Origin: Acanthosepion esculentum
Taxonomy: Eukaryota; Mollusca; Cephalopoda; Sepiida; Sepiidae
Assembly (NCBI GenBank): GCA_964036315.1
Contig: OZ038487.1
Span: 53,449,282-53,513,281, forward strand
Direction: 5' to 3'
Length of the DNA stretch: 64,000 nucleotides
Made by a program: the position numbers and the translations under genes. Shown piece after piece: positions 41,508 to 53,099 of the stretch. The notes beneath the pieces were generated by a model that saw nothing but the letters and a program-made list of their open reading frames with translations, made no database searches and was not told the DNA's origin. How positions within the stretch are numbered: position 1 is the first letter of the stretch; each line of letters begins with the position of its first letter.

Positions 41508-41963
41508 AACGTAAGGAAGAAACTGTCACGTGGTCTGTTAAGATTTTTTAATAATGAGAGGTTGTGCGCAATTCAGTCGAACTCTAGGCAATACGCGGAC
41601 AAAGACGTAGAAGAGCCCCAAAACTTTCCCAATGCCCAGCGTGTACTAACAGTGATTAGAACTGGAGCTGGGGCTCGGCAGGCATGGGCCATGTTTGATG
41701 AGGCCGGTTTTTCCTATGACATGTCTCCACCAATCGCCATAGCTCAAAGCAAGGAGCTGAACAATTTAAAACAATTTTGTACTTGGGGGGTCCCTGTTTT
41801 AGTTCACCCATCCCTGTATAGAGCTTTAAAGTTAACATTTCCTTGGGATATTGGCGGTCTCTCGCAGGACAGCACCATCAATAATGAGATGGGCCATGGG
41901 TCTATGGGAGAGGCTGTCGGTATCCTGACACCGACCATGTTTAAACCAGTGTCCCAACCCTAA
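41508..41963 (+). pseudogene. ORF1 remnant of the Tx1-like LINE (no ATG)
   Basis: An open frame runs from the stop before 41,508 to TAA at 41,963. It has no in-frame ATG before about residue 60 of the frame; only non-ATG starts such as TTG at 41,562 lie near its beginning. The frame contains FPNAQRVLTVIRTGAG, CTWGVPVLVHPSLYRALKLT and FPWDIGGLSQDS. Composition becomes GC-rich near 41,575 and stays so through ORF2, and ORF2 starts 12 nt after the stop, so it is probably the C-terminal part of a 5'-truncated ORF1. I recognise no RNA-binding or zinc-knuckle motif in it. Confidence 0.5.
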
Positions 41964-41975
41964 TTAGGTCTGATA

Positions 41976-44900
41976 ATGGCGCTCTGGTTAGCAAGCTTAA
42001 ATGTCCGGGGCCTGAGGTCGGAGTCTCGAAGGGTGAGGCTCGATCGCGATCTTCAGCGCCTCGGGGTGGATGTATGTTGCGTGCAGGAAACCCGTTTTTT
42101 ATCTCGCGATTATGAGGACATTCTGTCTAAGATGTTCGTCCTCTTTTCAGCATGTTTTGATGGACGCTCGAGGGGTGTTTCCTGGCTGGTTAGCAAGTCT
42201 CTAGACGCGGTGTGTACTCTTGTCTTCGCGGATCCGGCGGGCAGGCTTTGCGTGCTGGATATTACCATAAAGGATAAGGCTCTTCGTCTCATTGGGGTTT
42301 ATGCGCCCAATGACAATGCGCAGGGGCCTGGTTTGTTTCGGCAGATCGAGCCGTTTTTGACGACTTCTCGTTCGGTAGTTCTAGCGGGTGATTGGAATGC
42401 CGTCCTTGATCCCTCGATAGATCGTGTAGGGCAAAAACCGGGTACTAACAATCCGGATGTGAAACCATTTCGGGACTTTATCGGCGGGTTCGATCTCGTC
42501 GATAAGTATCGAAATGAACACCCCCGGGAGGTAGCATGGACTTGGACTAGGGCCGGCAGCTCGGTGGTTAGTGCAAGCTACATCGACCGAGTTCTAGTTA
42601 AGAGAGTCGAAGTAGGGCTCTTAGAATGTCCAAGTTTCCATTTTATAGTTTACTCGGATCATAGGCTTGTCCGGGTTCGGGTAAACTTAGATAAGCCTAG
42701 GGTTAAGATGGCTGGTTATTGGAAATTGAACTCATCATTATTTGGTGAGCAAGATTTCCGTGATCAGATTTTACTAATGCTACAGCGGGAATTGTCGGGA
42801 GCTGTGGTTGGGAATAGGTGGTGGGACACTTTAAAATCCAAACTTAGGTCTTTTGCTGCTGATTATAGTAGACGACTCAATATAGCAGGGCTAGCAGCGC
42901 AAAAGTCTCTAGAGGACAAAGTTGATCGGGCAGTGAAATCCCGTGTTAGTGGGGACATAGCCGTAGCTCAGGCGGAGCTGGCCTCCTTGCTTATCAAGAA
43001 GGATCAAGCTCTAGTAGTTAGGGCTAGGATAAAAAGAATGTCTTGCGAGGCGACGAATATGGCCGCTTCATTGCGTTCAGAGGAAGTTCGTAGGGCATCT
43101 AGTCGGCATATCGCGAGCATCACATTGCCGGATAAGCGGACTGTGACTACAGACGCGGGTATTTGCGAGGCTTTTCGGGACTACTTTCAGGATCTTTTTA
43201 CCAGGGAGCCCGGTCTGAGCACTGCTCAGTTCGACGCCTATTTAGCCGACTTTCCCCGCCTCGAGGCGGCTGAAGCGGCTGGGTGCGAGGGTCCCATAAC
43301 AGAGTCTGAGATCTGGGATGTGCTGAAGCAGGTTGGCCTGGACAAGACTCCGGGATTGGATGGTCTTCCCTACGAAATGTACTTGAGGCAGTCGCCCGTC
43401 TTTGTCCCCTTGCTGGCACTGATTTTCAACAACTGGTTGAAGCAGGGGTCTATTCCTCAACGCTTCACCAGGGGTGTAATCAAGTTGCTTCGCAAGAAGA
43501 AAGACGGTGGGGATGGGGTAGATAATTATCGGCCTTTGACGATGTTAAATACAGAGTTGAAGATTTTAGCCAAGGTCTTAGCTGACCGTTTGCAGCTTGT
43601 CCTGTCTAGTCTGATTGGTCCCGAGCAGTCTTGTGCTGTGAAGGGCAGGACTATTCAGGACAACCTGCATTTGGCTCGCTTGATCATTGAGAAAGTCGAC
43701 AGTGATGCCGCGCTGATCAATTTGGATCGGTCCAAGGCTTTCGATAGGGTTGACCATCGGTTTCTGGAGGCTGTTCTTTCGGCCGCCGGTTTCGGGCCGC
43801 ACTTTCGCACTTGGATCCGACTGCTGTATGCGACTCCCGGTGCGCTGGTAGAAGTGAATGGGGTAAGATCGAAGCCTTTCATTTTGTCTCGCTCCATTCG
43901 TCAAGGTTGTCCGCTGTCTCCATTGCTGTACGTTCTTGCGCTGGAACCTTTCCTGCGTAAGTTGAAGACGAATCCGATCCTTCGCGGAATTTCCCTACCT
44001 GGTGCTACCACCTCGGCCAGGTACTCCGCCTATGCTGACGACGTTTCGGTTCTGGTGTCGAGTAGGGCCGAAATTAACGAAGTCAGCAGAGAAATCAACG
44101 GTTATGAGATGGTGACAGGGGCCAAGATCAACCGCGATAAGTCTGTTGGCTTGCGGTTGGGTTCGTGGAGGGGAGTTTCTCTTCCCGGACCTTTCCACTG
44201 GACGGATGGGCCAGTCAAGATACTCGGCGTCTGGTTCGGTCCCGACCTCCTGCTGGAAATGAATTGGTCGGAGGTGCAAGAGAAGGCCGAGCTCGCAGTA
44301 CGTCTGTGGACTCGGAGGAATCTTTCCTTGAAGGGGAGGGCGGAAGTATGTGCTTCGCACATCTACCCGATTCTCCTTTACCGACTCTCCGTGCTTCCAC
44401 TCCCGTCTAGCACTTTACTGGCGTTTGTAAGGCTCTTGTTCTCTTTCTTGTGGAGAGGCAAGGCTGCCATGGTTAGTCGCGAGATCTGTTACCTCCATCC
44501 GTCTGATGGCGGTCTGGGGATGCCTTGCGTTGAGACTCGTCAACATACGCTTCGCATTTCATACCTAGACCGGATGTGTATGCAACTGGATGAGAACGGC
44601 GAATTCTGGAAGGAAGACGTCCATAAACATTTTCCATTCTTGAGAAATGTGCGCTCGTGTGAGGAGGAGGCCGGTCGTACTCCTCGTGGCGAGGGCTCTT
44701 TCTATCGTGAATGTCGGATTGCCCTCAAACGACTCTTACGGGCGAAGGATGGCCTCTCTGACGTCCAGCCGTTGTCCCGTAAGGCATTATATCAGGTGTT
44801 AGTTAGGGGGAACGTTCAAGATAGTTTGATAGGCGAGCTCGGTCTGACGAAGCGCGAGGCTCGCTGCATATGGCCTTGGACGCCCGGGTTGAAATGTCTC

Positions 44901-45428
44901 ACTAACCCTGAGGCATCACTCACCTGGCTGGTGATTCGAAGGGCCCTCTGGGTCGCCAAAAGACTTTGCGCAGCGGGATTGGCTAAGTCGCCAAACTGCG
45001 TTCGCTGCAGTGGGGAGGTGGAGACCCTAGGTCACGCCTTCTTTCATTGTAGTGTCGTAGTTCCGCTGTGCAAGTTGGTTGAAGGCATCATGGTTCGCAT
45101 GCTGCGCGGAAAGTTTTTTGTCCTCGAGGCCAGTTCCGTTTGTAGCAATATAGTACCGCCGATGACTAAGGCTGAGCACTATGTGTTCTTTTGCTTACTG
45201 GGGCTTATGCGAGTCGTGATATGGACGACGCGACAGAAGGAATTTCATGGGGACGAGAAGTTTTCCTCTTCCCAACTGATCTTGTACTTTAAGCATCTGC
45301 TTAAAGTCAAGATCAGGACGGAAAGGAGGCGACTCCATCCATTGGAATTTGGCGAAAGGTGGGTGAGTCTTGCGCGTCTCTGCAGAGTGAAAGGTGCTGA
45401 CTTGGAGTGGCATTTTGATGCCGGTTAG
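41976..45428 (+). CDS. Tx1/L1-type LINE ORF2: endonuclease-reverse transcriptase
   Basis: An intact 1150-codon ORF from ATG to TAG. Residues 1-235 are an APE-type endonuclease: Asn9 in SLNVRG, Glu38 in QETR, Tyr109, Asp139 and Asn141 in GDWNAV, Asp204 in YIDRVL and Asp228-His229 in SDHR. Residues ~440-760 are the reverse transcriptase: TPGLDGLPYE (458-467), NYRPLTMLN (517-525), Asp584 in LDRSKAFDRV, RQGCPLSPL (642-650) and the YADD box (686-689). A C-terminal CX2CX8HX4C knuckle starts at Cys1008. It would nick DNA and copy its own RNA by target-primed reverse transcription. The motif pattern fits the Tx1 branch of the L1 group. GC content and codon use contrast sharply with the AT-rich flanks; the lack of any stop suggests recent insertion or activity. 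Only the ORF1 relic upstream looks incomplete. Confidence 0.93.
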   Translation: MALWLASLNVRGLRSESRRVRLDRDLQRLGVDVCCVQETRFLSRDYEDILSKMFVLFSACFDGRSRGVSWLVSKSLDAVCTLVFADPAGRLCVLDITIKDKALRLIGVYAPNDNAQGPGLFRQIEPFLTTSRSVVLAGDWNAVLDPSIDRVGQKPGTNNPDVKPFRDFIGGFDLVDKYRNEHPREVAWTWTRAGSSVVSASYIDRVLVKRVEVGLLECPSFHFIVYSDHRLVRVRVNLDKPRVKMAGYWKLNSSLFGEQDFRDQILLMLQRELSGAVVGNRWWDTLKSKLRSFAADYSRRLNIAGLAAQKSLEDKVDRAVKSRVSGDIAVAQAELASLLIKKDQALVVRARIKRMSCEATNMAASLRSEEVRRASSRHIASITLPDKRTVTTDAGICEAFRDYFQDLFTREPGLSTAQFDAYLADFPRLEAAEAAGCEGPITESEIWDVLKQVGLDKTPGLDGLPYEMYLRQSPVFVPLLALIFNNWLKQGSIPQRFTRGVIKLLRKKKDGGDGVDNYRPLTMLNTELKILAKVLADRLQLVLSSLIGPEQSCAVKGRTIQDNLHLARLIIEKVDSDAALINLDRSKAFDRVDHRFLEAVLSAAGFGPHFRTWIRLLYATPGALVEVNGVRSKPFILSRSIRQGCPLSPLLYVLALEPFLRKLKTNPILRGISLPGATTSARYSAYADDVSVLVSSRAEINEVSREINGYEMVTGAKINRDKSVGLRLGSWRGVSLPGPFHWTDGPVKILGVWFGPDLLLEMNWSEVQEKAELAVRLWTRRNLSLKGRAEVCASHIYPILLYRLSVLPLPSSTLLAFVRLLFSFLWRGKAAMVSREICYLHPSDGGLGMPCVETRQHTLRISYLDRMCMQLDENGEFWKEDVHKHFPFLRNVRSCEEEAGRTPRGEGSFYRECRIALKRLLRAKDGLSDVQPLSRKALYQVLVRGNVQDSLIGELGLTKREARCIWPWTPGLKCLTNPEASLTWLVIRRALWVAKRLCAAGLAKSPNCVRCSGEVETLGHAFFHCSVVVPLCKLVEGIMVRMLRGKFFVLEASSVCSNIVPPMTKAEHYVFFCLLGLMRVVIWTTRQKEFHGDEKFSSSQLILYFKHLLKVKIRTERRRLHPLEFGERWVSLARLCRVKGADLEWHFDAG

Positions 45429-46507
45429 GCATTAAGGATTTTGGGATTGCTGGGTTGAACATTGGCAACCCTTCCACTGTATAGGTTAGCTAAGGTCAGT
45501 TTTGCTTTAGTTAATTTTCTTATCTTTTTTCAGATTAACTTAGCTAGGGTGTGTATGCTCATTGGCCCCTTTTATTTCTGGCCCTATTTTTTTCTTTTTG
45601 TTTAATTCCCCATCCCTCCCATCGTTAGGTGGTTAGTGATGTCAGTTCTCTGGTGGGTGCGGGGCGCCTTTCGTTTCGAGAGTGTCTTTCGTATTTGTTG
45701 TTGTGTTTGAATGAGTGCGTGTTTGTAGCGAATGTTTGGATTGTACGAATGTTTTATATTTTTTTCAGCCCCGCATTGATTTCGTCCAGTTAACTGACAT
45801 TTCTGCCATATTTAGAGCTGTGGGGGGTTTTCTACTAACAAAATATTTTGTTTAGTTTCTTGTATATAGTTATACTCATTGTAAATATTCATTGGGGATT
45901 TTAGATTGTTATTTTTTACCCCTCCCCCCACAGACAATGTATTGTAAATATGGGGACTAGTTAGGACTTCATAGAGTCTCTGAGGTATTATGGTGGATGT
46001 AGTAAGAATGGTATGTAATGGATGTGTTGTTTTGGTGAAAGGAATATTGTTTGTATGTTCGGGTCAGTATTTGCGCCTAGCTAAGTTAAAAGTTAAGACA
46101 GAAGATGACCGTCCTTTCCCAATCCCCCTTTTCGGCCTTGTGCCACATTTGTACTTTCGTACAATAAATACCACTCTAGAGGAACCCGGACGAGGCTCTG
46201 TCGAAGGGCAGAGTCTCGTTCGGGGAGGTAGACTGTCCCTGAACCCGTTTTTATGGGTTCCAATAGGGAATATTTTTGGCCGAGCTTACGGGCTCGGAAA
46301 ACCCACATTAAACCCGGCCTTGTGCCACATGTAACCCTTGTGGGGGGTGGCTAAATATTACTTCTTATGTCAATGCCTAAACGCAACAACAGCAAGGAAC
46401 GCTGAACGAGAGAAACAAGGTCCTTTACGGATTTTATTTATTCCCTAGCAAAACCTGGCTTGTCATGATGCTAACAGAGACAACGTTTTCAAAAAAAAAA
46501 AAAAAAA
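45429..46507 (+). mobile_element. 3' UTR of the Tx1-like LINE ending in poly-A
   Basis: A non-coding stretch of intermediate GC follows ORF2. GGCCTTGTGCCACAT occurs twice (about 46,134 and 46,317), and CTCTGTCGAAGGGCAGAGTC (46,197-46,216) can form a hairpin. The best candidate end is the A-run at 46,491-46,507. No target duplication could be identified. Confidence 0.55.
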
Positions 46508-47286
46508 CGAAAACAAAACAAAAAAAACTGTCGGTAAAAAAGGAAAACCCATTTTCTTTTCTTGTATCTCTGCTTTACTTACATGTTGTTTAAATCTTTT
46601 TTCGTCTAAGAAACAAAAATAAAATTTACAAATAAATGATAGCAATTAATTACACACGATGACAAACTATGAATATATACATTAATTTTTCTAAATTATT
46701 TTGATCCATTTTCCAGAAAGCTTCGTCGGTTGATGGATCTTTTAGGGAATTATTCTTATCTTTTTTTTTTAGTATTTTAATAATAATTTTACAGTCTATG
46801 ACAGGAAACGTTTTGTCTTTTTCGGCAAAGGTACAATAAGTAAGTCTGAGAGAAAAACGAATGGAATAATAAAGAAGAAGTGGGGAGAATAGAAACATGA
46901 CTGGAAATAGAAAATGCTATTGAAGAGAAAGAATAGAGACGATTATCTGAAGAAAGTAAGTAAAAGAATTGAAAAAAGTTCGCCGAAGTAAAGCCAAATG
47001 CAGAATTTATTCAATTCAAATATGATAGTTAAAAAAAGAAAAAGAAAGTAATATTCTGACAATGTTAAAAATGAGTATGTCTGTTTTTCCCCCTTTTTTT
47101 TTTTTAATTTATTGTTTTTTTCCAATAATTTTTAAAAAATATTTCAGGATATCCAGATAATTAAGTAAACATTTACAATCATTTCATTACATTCATTTTT
47201 TAAGCACAAAAGACTGACACACTCAAAAAAAAAAAAAAAAGTAAATTTAAAATGTTTAATTATTTTTTTTATCTATTTTGAAGTGG
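46508..47286. other. AT-rich DNA, no gene recognised
   Basis: Minus frames here are Phe/Leu- or Lys-rich artefacts. Confidence 0.4.
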
Positions 47287-47385
47287 CGACATTACAATCT
47301 TAACCTGTTCAAGGCCAGAATTAACCATTATCTTTCACTTCTATGGCTCGCCCCCAAATGTAACCCTCTACCTCTGTTTTAAAAA
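47287..47385 (+). mobile_element. LINE-F 3' end fragment
   Basis: CATTACAATCTTAACCTGTT and the following ~60 bp correspond to the LINE-F 3' ends at 26.5 and 62.8 kb. Confidence 0.5.
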
Positions 47386-49825
47386 AATCCTTGACTTTTA
47401 CAGAGTAATGGTGCTTCTTGCTGTTTTACGTAAGAAAACGGACCTTTTTTTTTTTGAGAAGTTACACAAAATATTTCTTTTGAATACAGAACAAATCTAG
47501 ATATACAAATAACTATAATTAAGGAACAAAAAGTGACATGAATTAATAAAAAATATGTATTCATTTACGATAAATAATTATGATCTGTTCAGTTTGTTCA
47601 TTTCCGGAAAATCCTTAAAAAATTGTTAAAAATAGTTTTAATTAAAACATTCAGAACATTAAACAACTATGGAGAATGTTATCACTTAAAATCTAAGTCC
47701 ACTAAAATCTGTAAAAGTCAGAGATCGATTTGATACTGTATCACATTATCAACAGAACTCTTCTTTCTTGAATTTTTCGATTCTTACAAGTGACGCGACC
47801 TAAGAAAGATCTTAAAAAGAATGCTCATCTACAAAAATTATTTTCACAAATGCCGCCGCCCCCACGACTTTTTTTCACGAGTGGACTCAACCAATGTTTC
47901 TTGATTCCGCTTATGAAAGCTAAATTATTTAGATTTCTTTTAAGTCTAAAAAAAAAAAAAATTTGTTTGTCGACGTATCAAAATGATTTTGGACGACAGA
48001 TATTGAATTAAAAAAAAAACAGTTTCAAATCTAGAGGTAAGACTAAGTGTAATTTTTTTTTAATTTACTAATTTCTTGCAATTAATACTGCATTTAAGAT
48101 TTACTTTATTTAAATTTTGTTTTGAAATAGAGCAACAAAGTATTTTGCTTATTCCAAATATTAAATTTAGCTCCAAATTAAAAGTAAAATAAAAAAAGCA
48201 AAAAGCTCCAAGAAAGATTTTTCAATTTTTGAAATTCAATTTAAATTTAAACACTGAGTATCGCTTTTTTCTGGTCGTGGGGGTACCCGTTGCTTTTAAA
48301 ACTAAAATAATTTCACTGGTACTTTTTCTTCATCTTGTTTGATGCTTTTCAAATAAAAACAGATTTATCGTCAAAATCTTCCGTCTTAAAAAAGGAAAGA
48401 CCAAAGCAAGGATATTTTGATTATTAAATTATATTTTTTACTCCTTTTTTTTGAGAAACTTCGAAATTTGTTTTTCTTGTGTCAGCGGGTAACCATAATT
48501 TTTATGATAAATTTTAGCATCTTTTTGCAGTGCAAAAGACAGATTTAGAAATTCTTGCACAACACAAATTGTTGGATTTTTAAATGAAATTTTCGAAACT
48601 CATTCTGAAAGAGTTTTTAATTTCACGTATTTAGTCCCTCTCTCTCCCTTTTAGGGGGCGGAAGAGGGTCTCAGTGCCAGTAATAATAGATTCATCACTC
48701 CAAAAGATATTTGAATACGTTTAACTGTTTAGTTTAGATGAAAAATTAATGTATGAAACGCAATATATGTTTTGAATCTCACCCAGAGAACACTTTTATT
48801 ATTTGGCAGATTTTAAAAAAATATTGTTAACGTTATTTATTATTGTGGGTTCAGAGAGAGAAGAAAAAAAGAACAGGCAAAATATGGTAATAAAAAGTAA
48901 AAACTGTGTTAATTTTGTTTTTTAGAAATTAATTTTGTTTTTTAGAGCCCCCAAATCCACTTGATATTGGTCATTTTTTAAAAAGAGTGTCAAGTTAAAA
49001 AAACCCTCACTTGTAACATTCATTTTCAACAAGAAGATTCTGATGACTTTCTGAACAAAAAGAGCCAGAAAGGGCAACTATCCAGAACTGATCATACGAA
49101 ACACAAATGATTAAAAACATGTACGAGTTATGATTAACTTTTTAAACTATGATAATTCGACAAATACTTAGGACAGGGCTCAGTTCTGAAATCCTGAGAA
49201 TGAGACTGTTTACTACTTTCAGGCGAGCACTTATCACTTGGGAAATATTCCCCAAATGCCAAATACCCACTCTCAGAAGGCCATGAAATTTGGAAGTTTT
49301 ATTATTCACTAACAGTTGCTTCTTATGACACTACCTATTGTACTATGAACAGAAATCAAGTTTTCTTTATATCAGAAGTCCCCAATGTTGTCGATGTAAT
49401 AATTTGTTAAGATATAGGCTACAGGAGACATTGTGATAATCAAATACATGCACAACCCCATATCTGAAGTCCTTGGGCTTGTAACCTTGTTTCAGTTTCC
49501 CGATTTTTTTCTGTTTTCAGAAATTCAAATAATATTGCAGCAAAAACGTATGAATACTCACACCACGAGGAATAAAAAGAAAAACTACAAATCTTATTAC
49601 AGTTTTATTTCTAGAGTAATAATATGTATAGCTGGCCACTCGTATTCGAGGATACCCGTCTCCTAGTATCCCTACTGCAGACGCTTGCTCAGGCACATTT
49701 GTGTTTATTCAACACCCATAGAGCCCACCAACTGCAACTATGCTGAACAGACCTTAGTTACAGTTTTGGGGAAATAGCGTGTTATCTAGCGTGATCAACA
49801 ATTTGAACAAGTCCTCGGCCACGAT
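47386..49825. other. transposon-poor AT-rich stretch
   Basis: About 2.4 kb with no family shared elsewhere in the window. Short features only: a tandem AATTTTGTTTTTTAGA pair at 48,910-48,945 and a G-rich AGGGGGCGGAAGAGGG at 48,652-48,670. No exon-like frame recognised. Confidence 0.45.
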
Positions 49826-50066
49826 GACTTGTGACTTTTGTGCTAGACGGAACCTATGCTATCGACGACACCCAAGGGTTCCGTTTACTCAATTTCACTC
49901 ACATGGCTTGGGTCAACCCGTAGTATAGCTTTTCAAAGGTGCCGCACGCTGGGATCGACCCCTACAGTCCGATAACATTTTTGTCCTGACAAATCGACCG
50001 TGGTGAGATTCGAACTCGAGTCTCATGGTCAAAATGCGAACATTCTGACCACTCGGCCAGTAGTAT
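49826..50066 (-). mobile_element. tRNA-derived SINE (SINE-3), minus strand
   Basis: Reverse complemented, ACTGGCCGAGTGGTCAGAAT is an A-box stretch and GAGTTCGAATCTCACC a near-perfect B-box, 34 bp apart. A body follows with GGGGTCGATCCCAGCGTGC and AAAAGTCACAAGTCATCGTG, shared with 535-665. The body is less AT-rich than its surroundings and looks well preserved. Confidence 0.75.
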
Positions 50067-50719
50067 GCTCATAAATGGAATAGAGGGATTATAACCATAA
50101 GTAATGAATAAATTTTACTTAAGACAAAAATGCCTTCTTGTATAACTTAAAAATGAACAGCATCAAATGATAAACTAAAAATATATGTTGCATTCTCGTG
50201 CCTCTCTCTTGCTCAATACGTATCGTGCCTGCCTCTCTGTCGCTCTATAATACCGTCACTTACCCAACAGAAGCGTAAGATAGTTTCCAAAGTGTCGGGT
50301 AAAGAAAAACTACGAACAGTAGGTATTGTAGTTTATTTTGCAGTATGTAGCGTTTTCTTATTGTTTTATGGTCATCACTTCCACTATAAGTAACTTGTCT
50401 TTCTGTTTCTTTTTAATTCATCCACAATGGTTGTTCCGATACCGTATTCCTCAGTCGGACGCATAGCACAGGAACACCGCGAACAAGCTTCTGCAAAATC
50501 TCGACTTTTTGTGTTATTGATAACGAGAGATGCTTTCTTTTATTTTTCTCACTGTTACCCATGAACGTATCTGTCGTTCTTTTTTTATATTTTCATTGTA
50601 TAAAGTCACAAATTACGAAAAGAAAAAAAAATAGCAAACAGCACACTCGCGCCTGACAACAACTGACATTAGTCAGGCTCAGGTCGCTCAGCCAAGTTAA
50701 AGGAGTGGGTGGGTGGAAT

Positions 50720-50775
50720 CGGTTCGATTATATAACACCTGTTGCCGACGTCTAAGTGGCGTCGGACATGTAGGT
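50720..50775 (+). promoter_or_regulatory. possible TATA-box promoter
   Basis: GATTATATAACACC supplies a TATA-like box at about 50,728-50,736, in a locally GC-richer segment (50,640-50,770). An ATG lies 39 bp further on, and TGTAGGTAAGCT (50,770-50,781) resembles a 5' splice donor. No gene has been tied to it. Confidence 0.25.
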
Positions 50776-50781
50776 AAGCTT

Positions 50782-51716
50782 TTAGCGCGTCAAACTCCAT
50801 ACTAAAAATATTCGATTTTCAGACGTTTTCGGATGTTCATATATAGGATTATCAACCAGTATAATTTTCTGACCTGTATCCTTTGAATATATTTTAAAAT
50901 AAATTTTTTGTTACTCCCGGTTTTAAAAACCTGATATGTTATGTCAATGTTATGATCACTATTTTTAACAAGGATAGATATTAGAAGTTGTAATTCATAT
51001 ATTAGAATATTTATCATGAGTTTATTATTTATGAGTCTGTCCCGAAAATATTACCAATATCTGAAGGTTAGTAAATTTTATTGTGAAAATATTGACTTGC
51101 ATAATAATTTCAGACATAGTTTATTGTGTCTATTTTATTATTGCTTTTTCAATTAAACCATTTTCAGTTGTAGTTTTACAGCATCTCATTATTTTTTCAT
51201 TGTCTATTTATCGGTTTTACCACCAGATTTTTCATGCATTTTTTTCTTCATATCAGTTTATTGTTCATGTTTTTCTTCATTCCGTCTTACTATTGCCAAA
51301 TTTTCTCTATCATATCACATACCATTGGACTTAAAATCACCGTCAAATAGGAAATAAAAAAATTGCCTGCACCAAGACATGCACTTTAATTGTCGTTCAT
51401 GAACGACTTGTTTCCAATTTATGGAATCGGTGTTCAATTCTTGTCAGAAGTTATTTTTGTTAATTGAAGAATTTATCCACTGAAGTTTTGTTGTTATAGG
51501 CAACAATGAGATTAAGTTAAACTGATGTTAATGAAACAATAATAATGAAAAAGTATATATTTTTCCTACATTCTGGATTAAGAGGAGAATGACCTGAGAA
51601 AGAAGCCATTATAGAGATTGTCAAAAAGATAAAGGGTAAGCATTGGATACAGAGGAATATATAGTGTGATTAATTGTGCTACGACAGTTACTGGTAAGTA
51701 GATAACTATCAAATCC
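50782..51716. other. AT-rich DNA, no gene recognised
   Basis: Open frames of 71-85 codons here have no recognisable content. Confidence 0.4.
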
Positions 51717-51719
51717 TAT

Positions 51720-51760
<41 letters not shown>
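51717..51760. repeat. (CA)n(TA)n microsatellite
   Basis: About 11 CA and 10 TA units. Confidence 0.95.
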
Positions 51761-51834
51761 CCTCTGTAGTTTGTTTCCATTAAGGCTAATTAAAGCATGT
51801 CTCTAACGCTAAGTAACTTGATGAAAATCTGGTT

Positions 51835-52092
51835 TCAAATGATTTTAACATCCATTGGGTTGATTTGGAGACAGGTTAAAAGAAACAAAAAAAACATAGA
51901 ATAGGAAGAAAGATAAAAAGAAGGAAAAAAGATAAAAAAATTGTCAAAGTATAAAATAGAGGAGAGAAAGAAACAAAGAACTAGTATTGTTGAGAATGAA
52001 TTAATAAAATGCCTGGGCAAGAAAGTGGCAGACAAAAACATACTGTGCCAAGGGCTTGTACTCTGTAATCTAGAATATTCTAAGTATCCCAT
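51835..52092. repeat. purine-rich block
   Basis: A/G-dominated plus strand. Confidence 0.6.
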
Positions 52093-53099
52093 TGTTTAAG
52101 CTAAAAAAAAAGATCATCTAAGAATGGTATTGTTAGAAATATTATCAATGAATTTGATTTTCCTGAAGCCTCTTCTAAGATTACTCTAACTTAATAATAT
52201 TACAATCTCTAATTAAAAGAAATATTCCTATCTAGGAACTTATATCTTCTTTTTATAGTCACCCACTCTTAAAACTTCATTGATATTTGAGTTTTGGTTT
52301 CTTTTCTGTGAATTCTGTCCAAAGAATAGTTTCTTTTTGACAATTTTCCCAAATGGAACCAATGACATGAATAAATTATGATTAGTATTATCTTTCAATT
52401 CTTGATTATTCTTGTCATATTTTTGTTGTTGCAGGAAGATAACTGAATTTAATTATCAAGTCATGAAGTACTCTTGTGTATTTGTATGATTGGAAGCATG
52501 AGGGGCTCTAAATTAAGAGAAATATTTAAAATATTAATAAAGAAGGAATGGTAAAAATAATAAATCAAAGAAAAAATATGAATTGGTAAAAAAAAAAATT
52601 CTTCATGAGTAGAAAATATAAGGAATAATTGAAAAAGAAAGAAAACTGAATCAAGTGTGACTGTGCACATGCATAAAAAAACCCAAAGACTAGATTTCAA
52701 GAACAAAAAAGGTATTTAAAAAAATTTAAAGATTTAAAAATAAAATTCTTGGCTATAAAAATATTGAAAAAGTCTAACAAAATGTGCTACCTGAAATTGT
52801 GGTAATTTGACAAATGAAAAACTTAACCTAATACCTGGTTTCCATGGGCACATATACAATGATATCTCAAACATTACCTTTTCCATATACAGATTGCTCA
52901 AATGTCCTTGGTTTTTGAATAGCGATATATATATATATATAAAGGATAAGAAAAGCTTGCTTGGTATTTATTACAGGTGCTTGTTGTCTGTTCAAGCTTT
53001 GGTAAAAGTCTATTTAAATACTGATTTTTTTTCAAAGAAGGCAAGCCTCTTTTGTCTGAATTTCTGGGATATCATCGTTGTTTTTTAAATTTGGACTAA
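52093..53099. other. AT-rich DNA with small (TA)n at 52,925-52,942
   Basis: Nothing recognised. Confidence 0.4.

Noticed and set aside
42110..45413. Several 60-121 codon frames antisense to or overlapping the LINE ORF2
   Set aside because: Shadows of the GC-rich 1150-codon ORF; none has its own domain.
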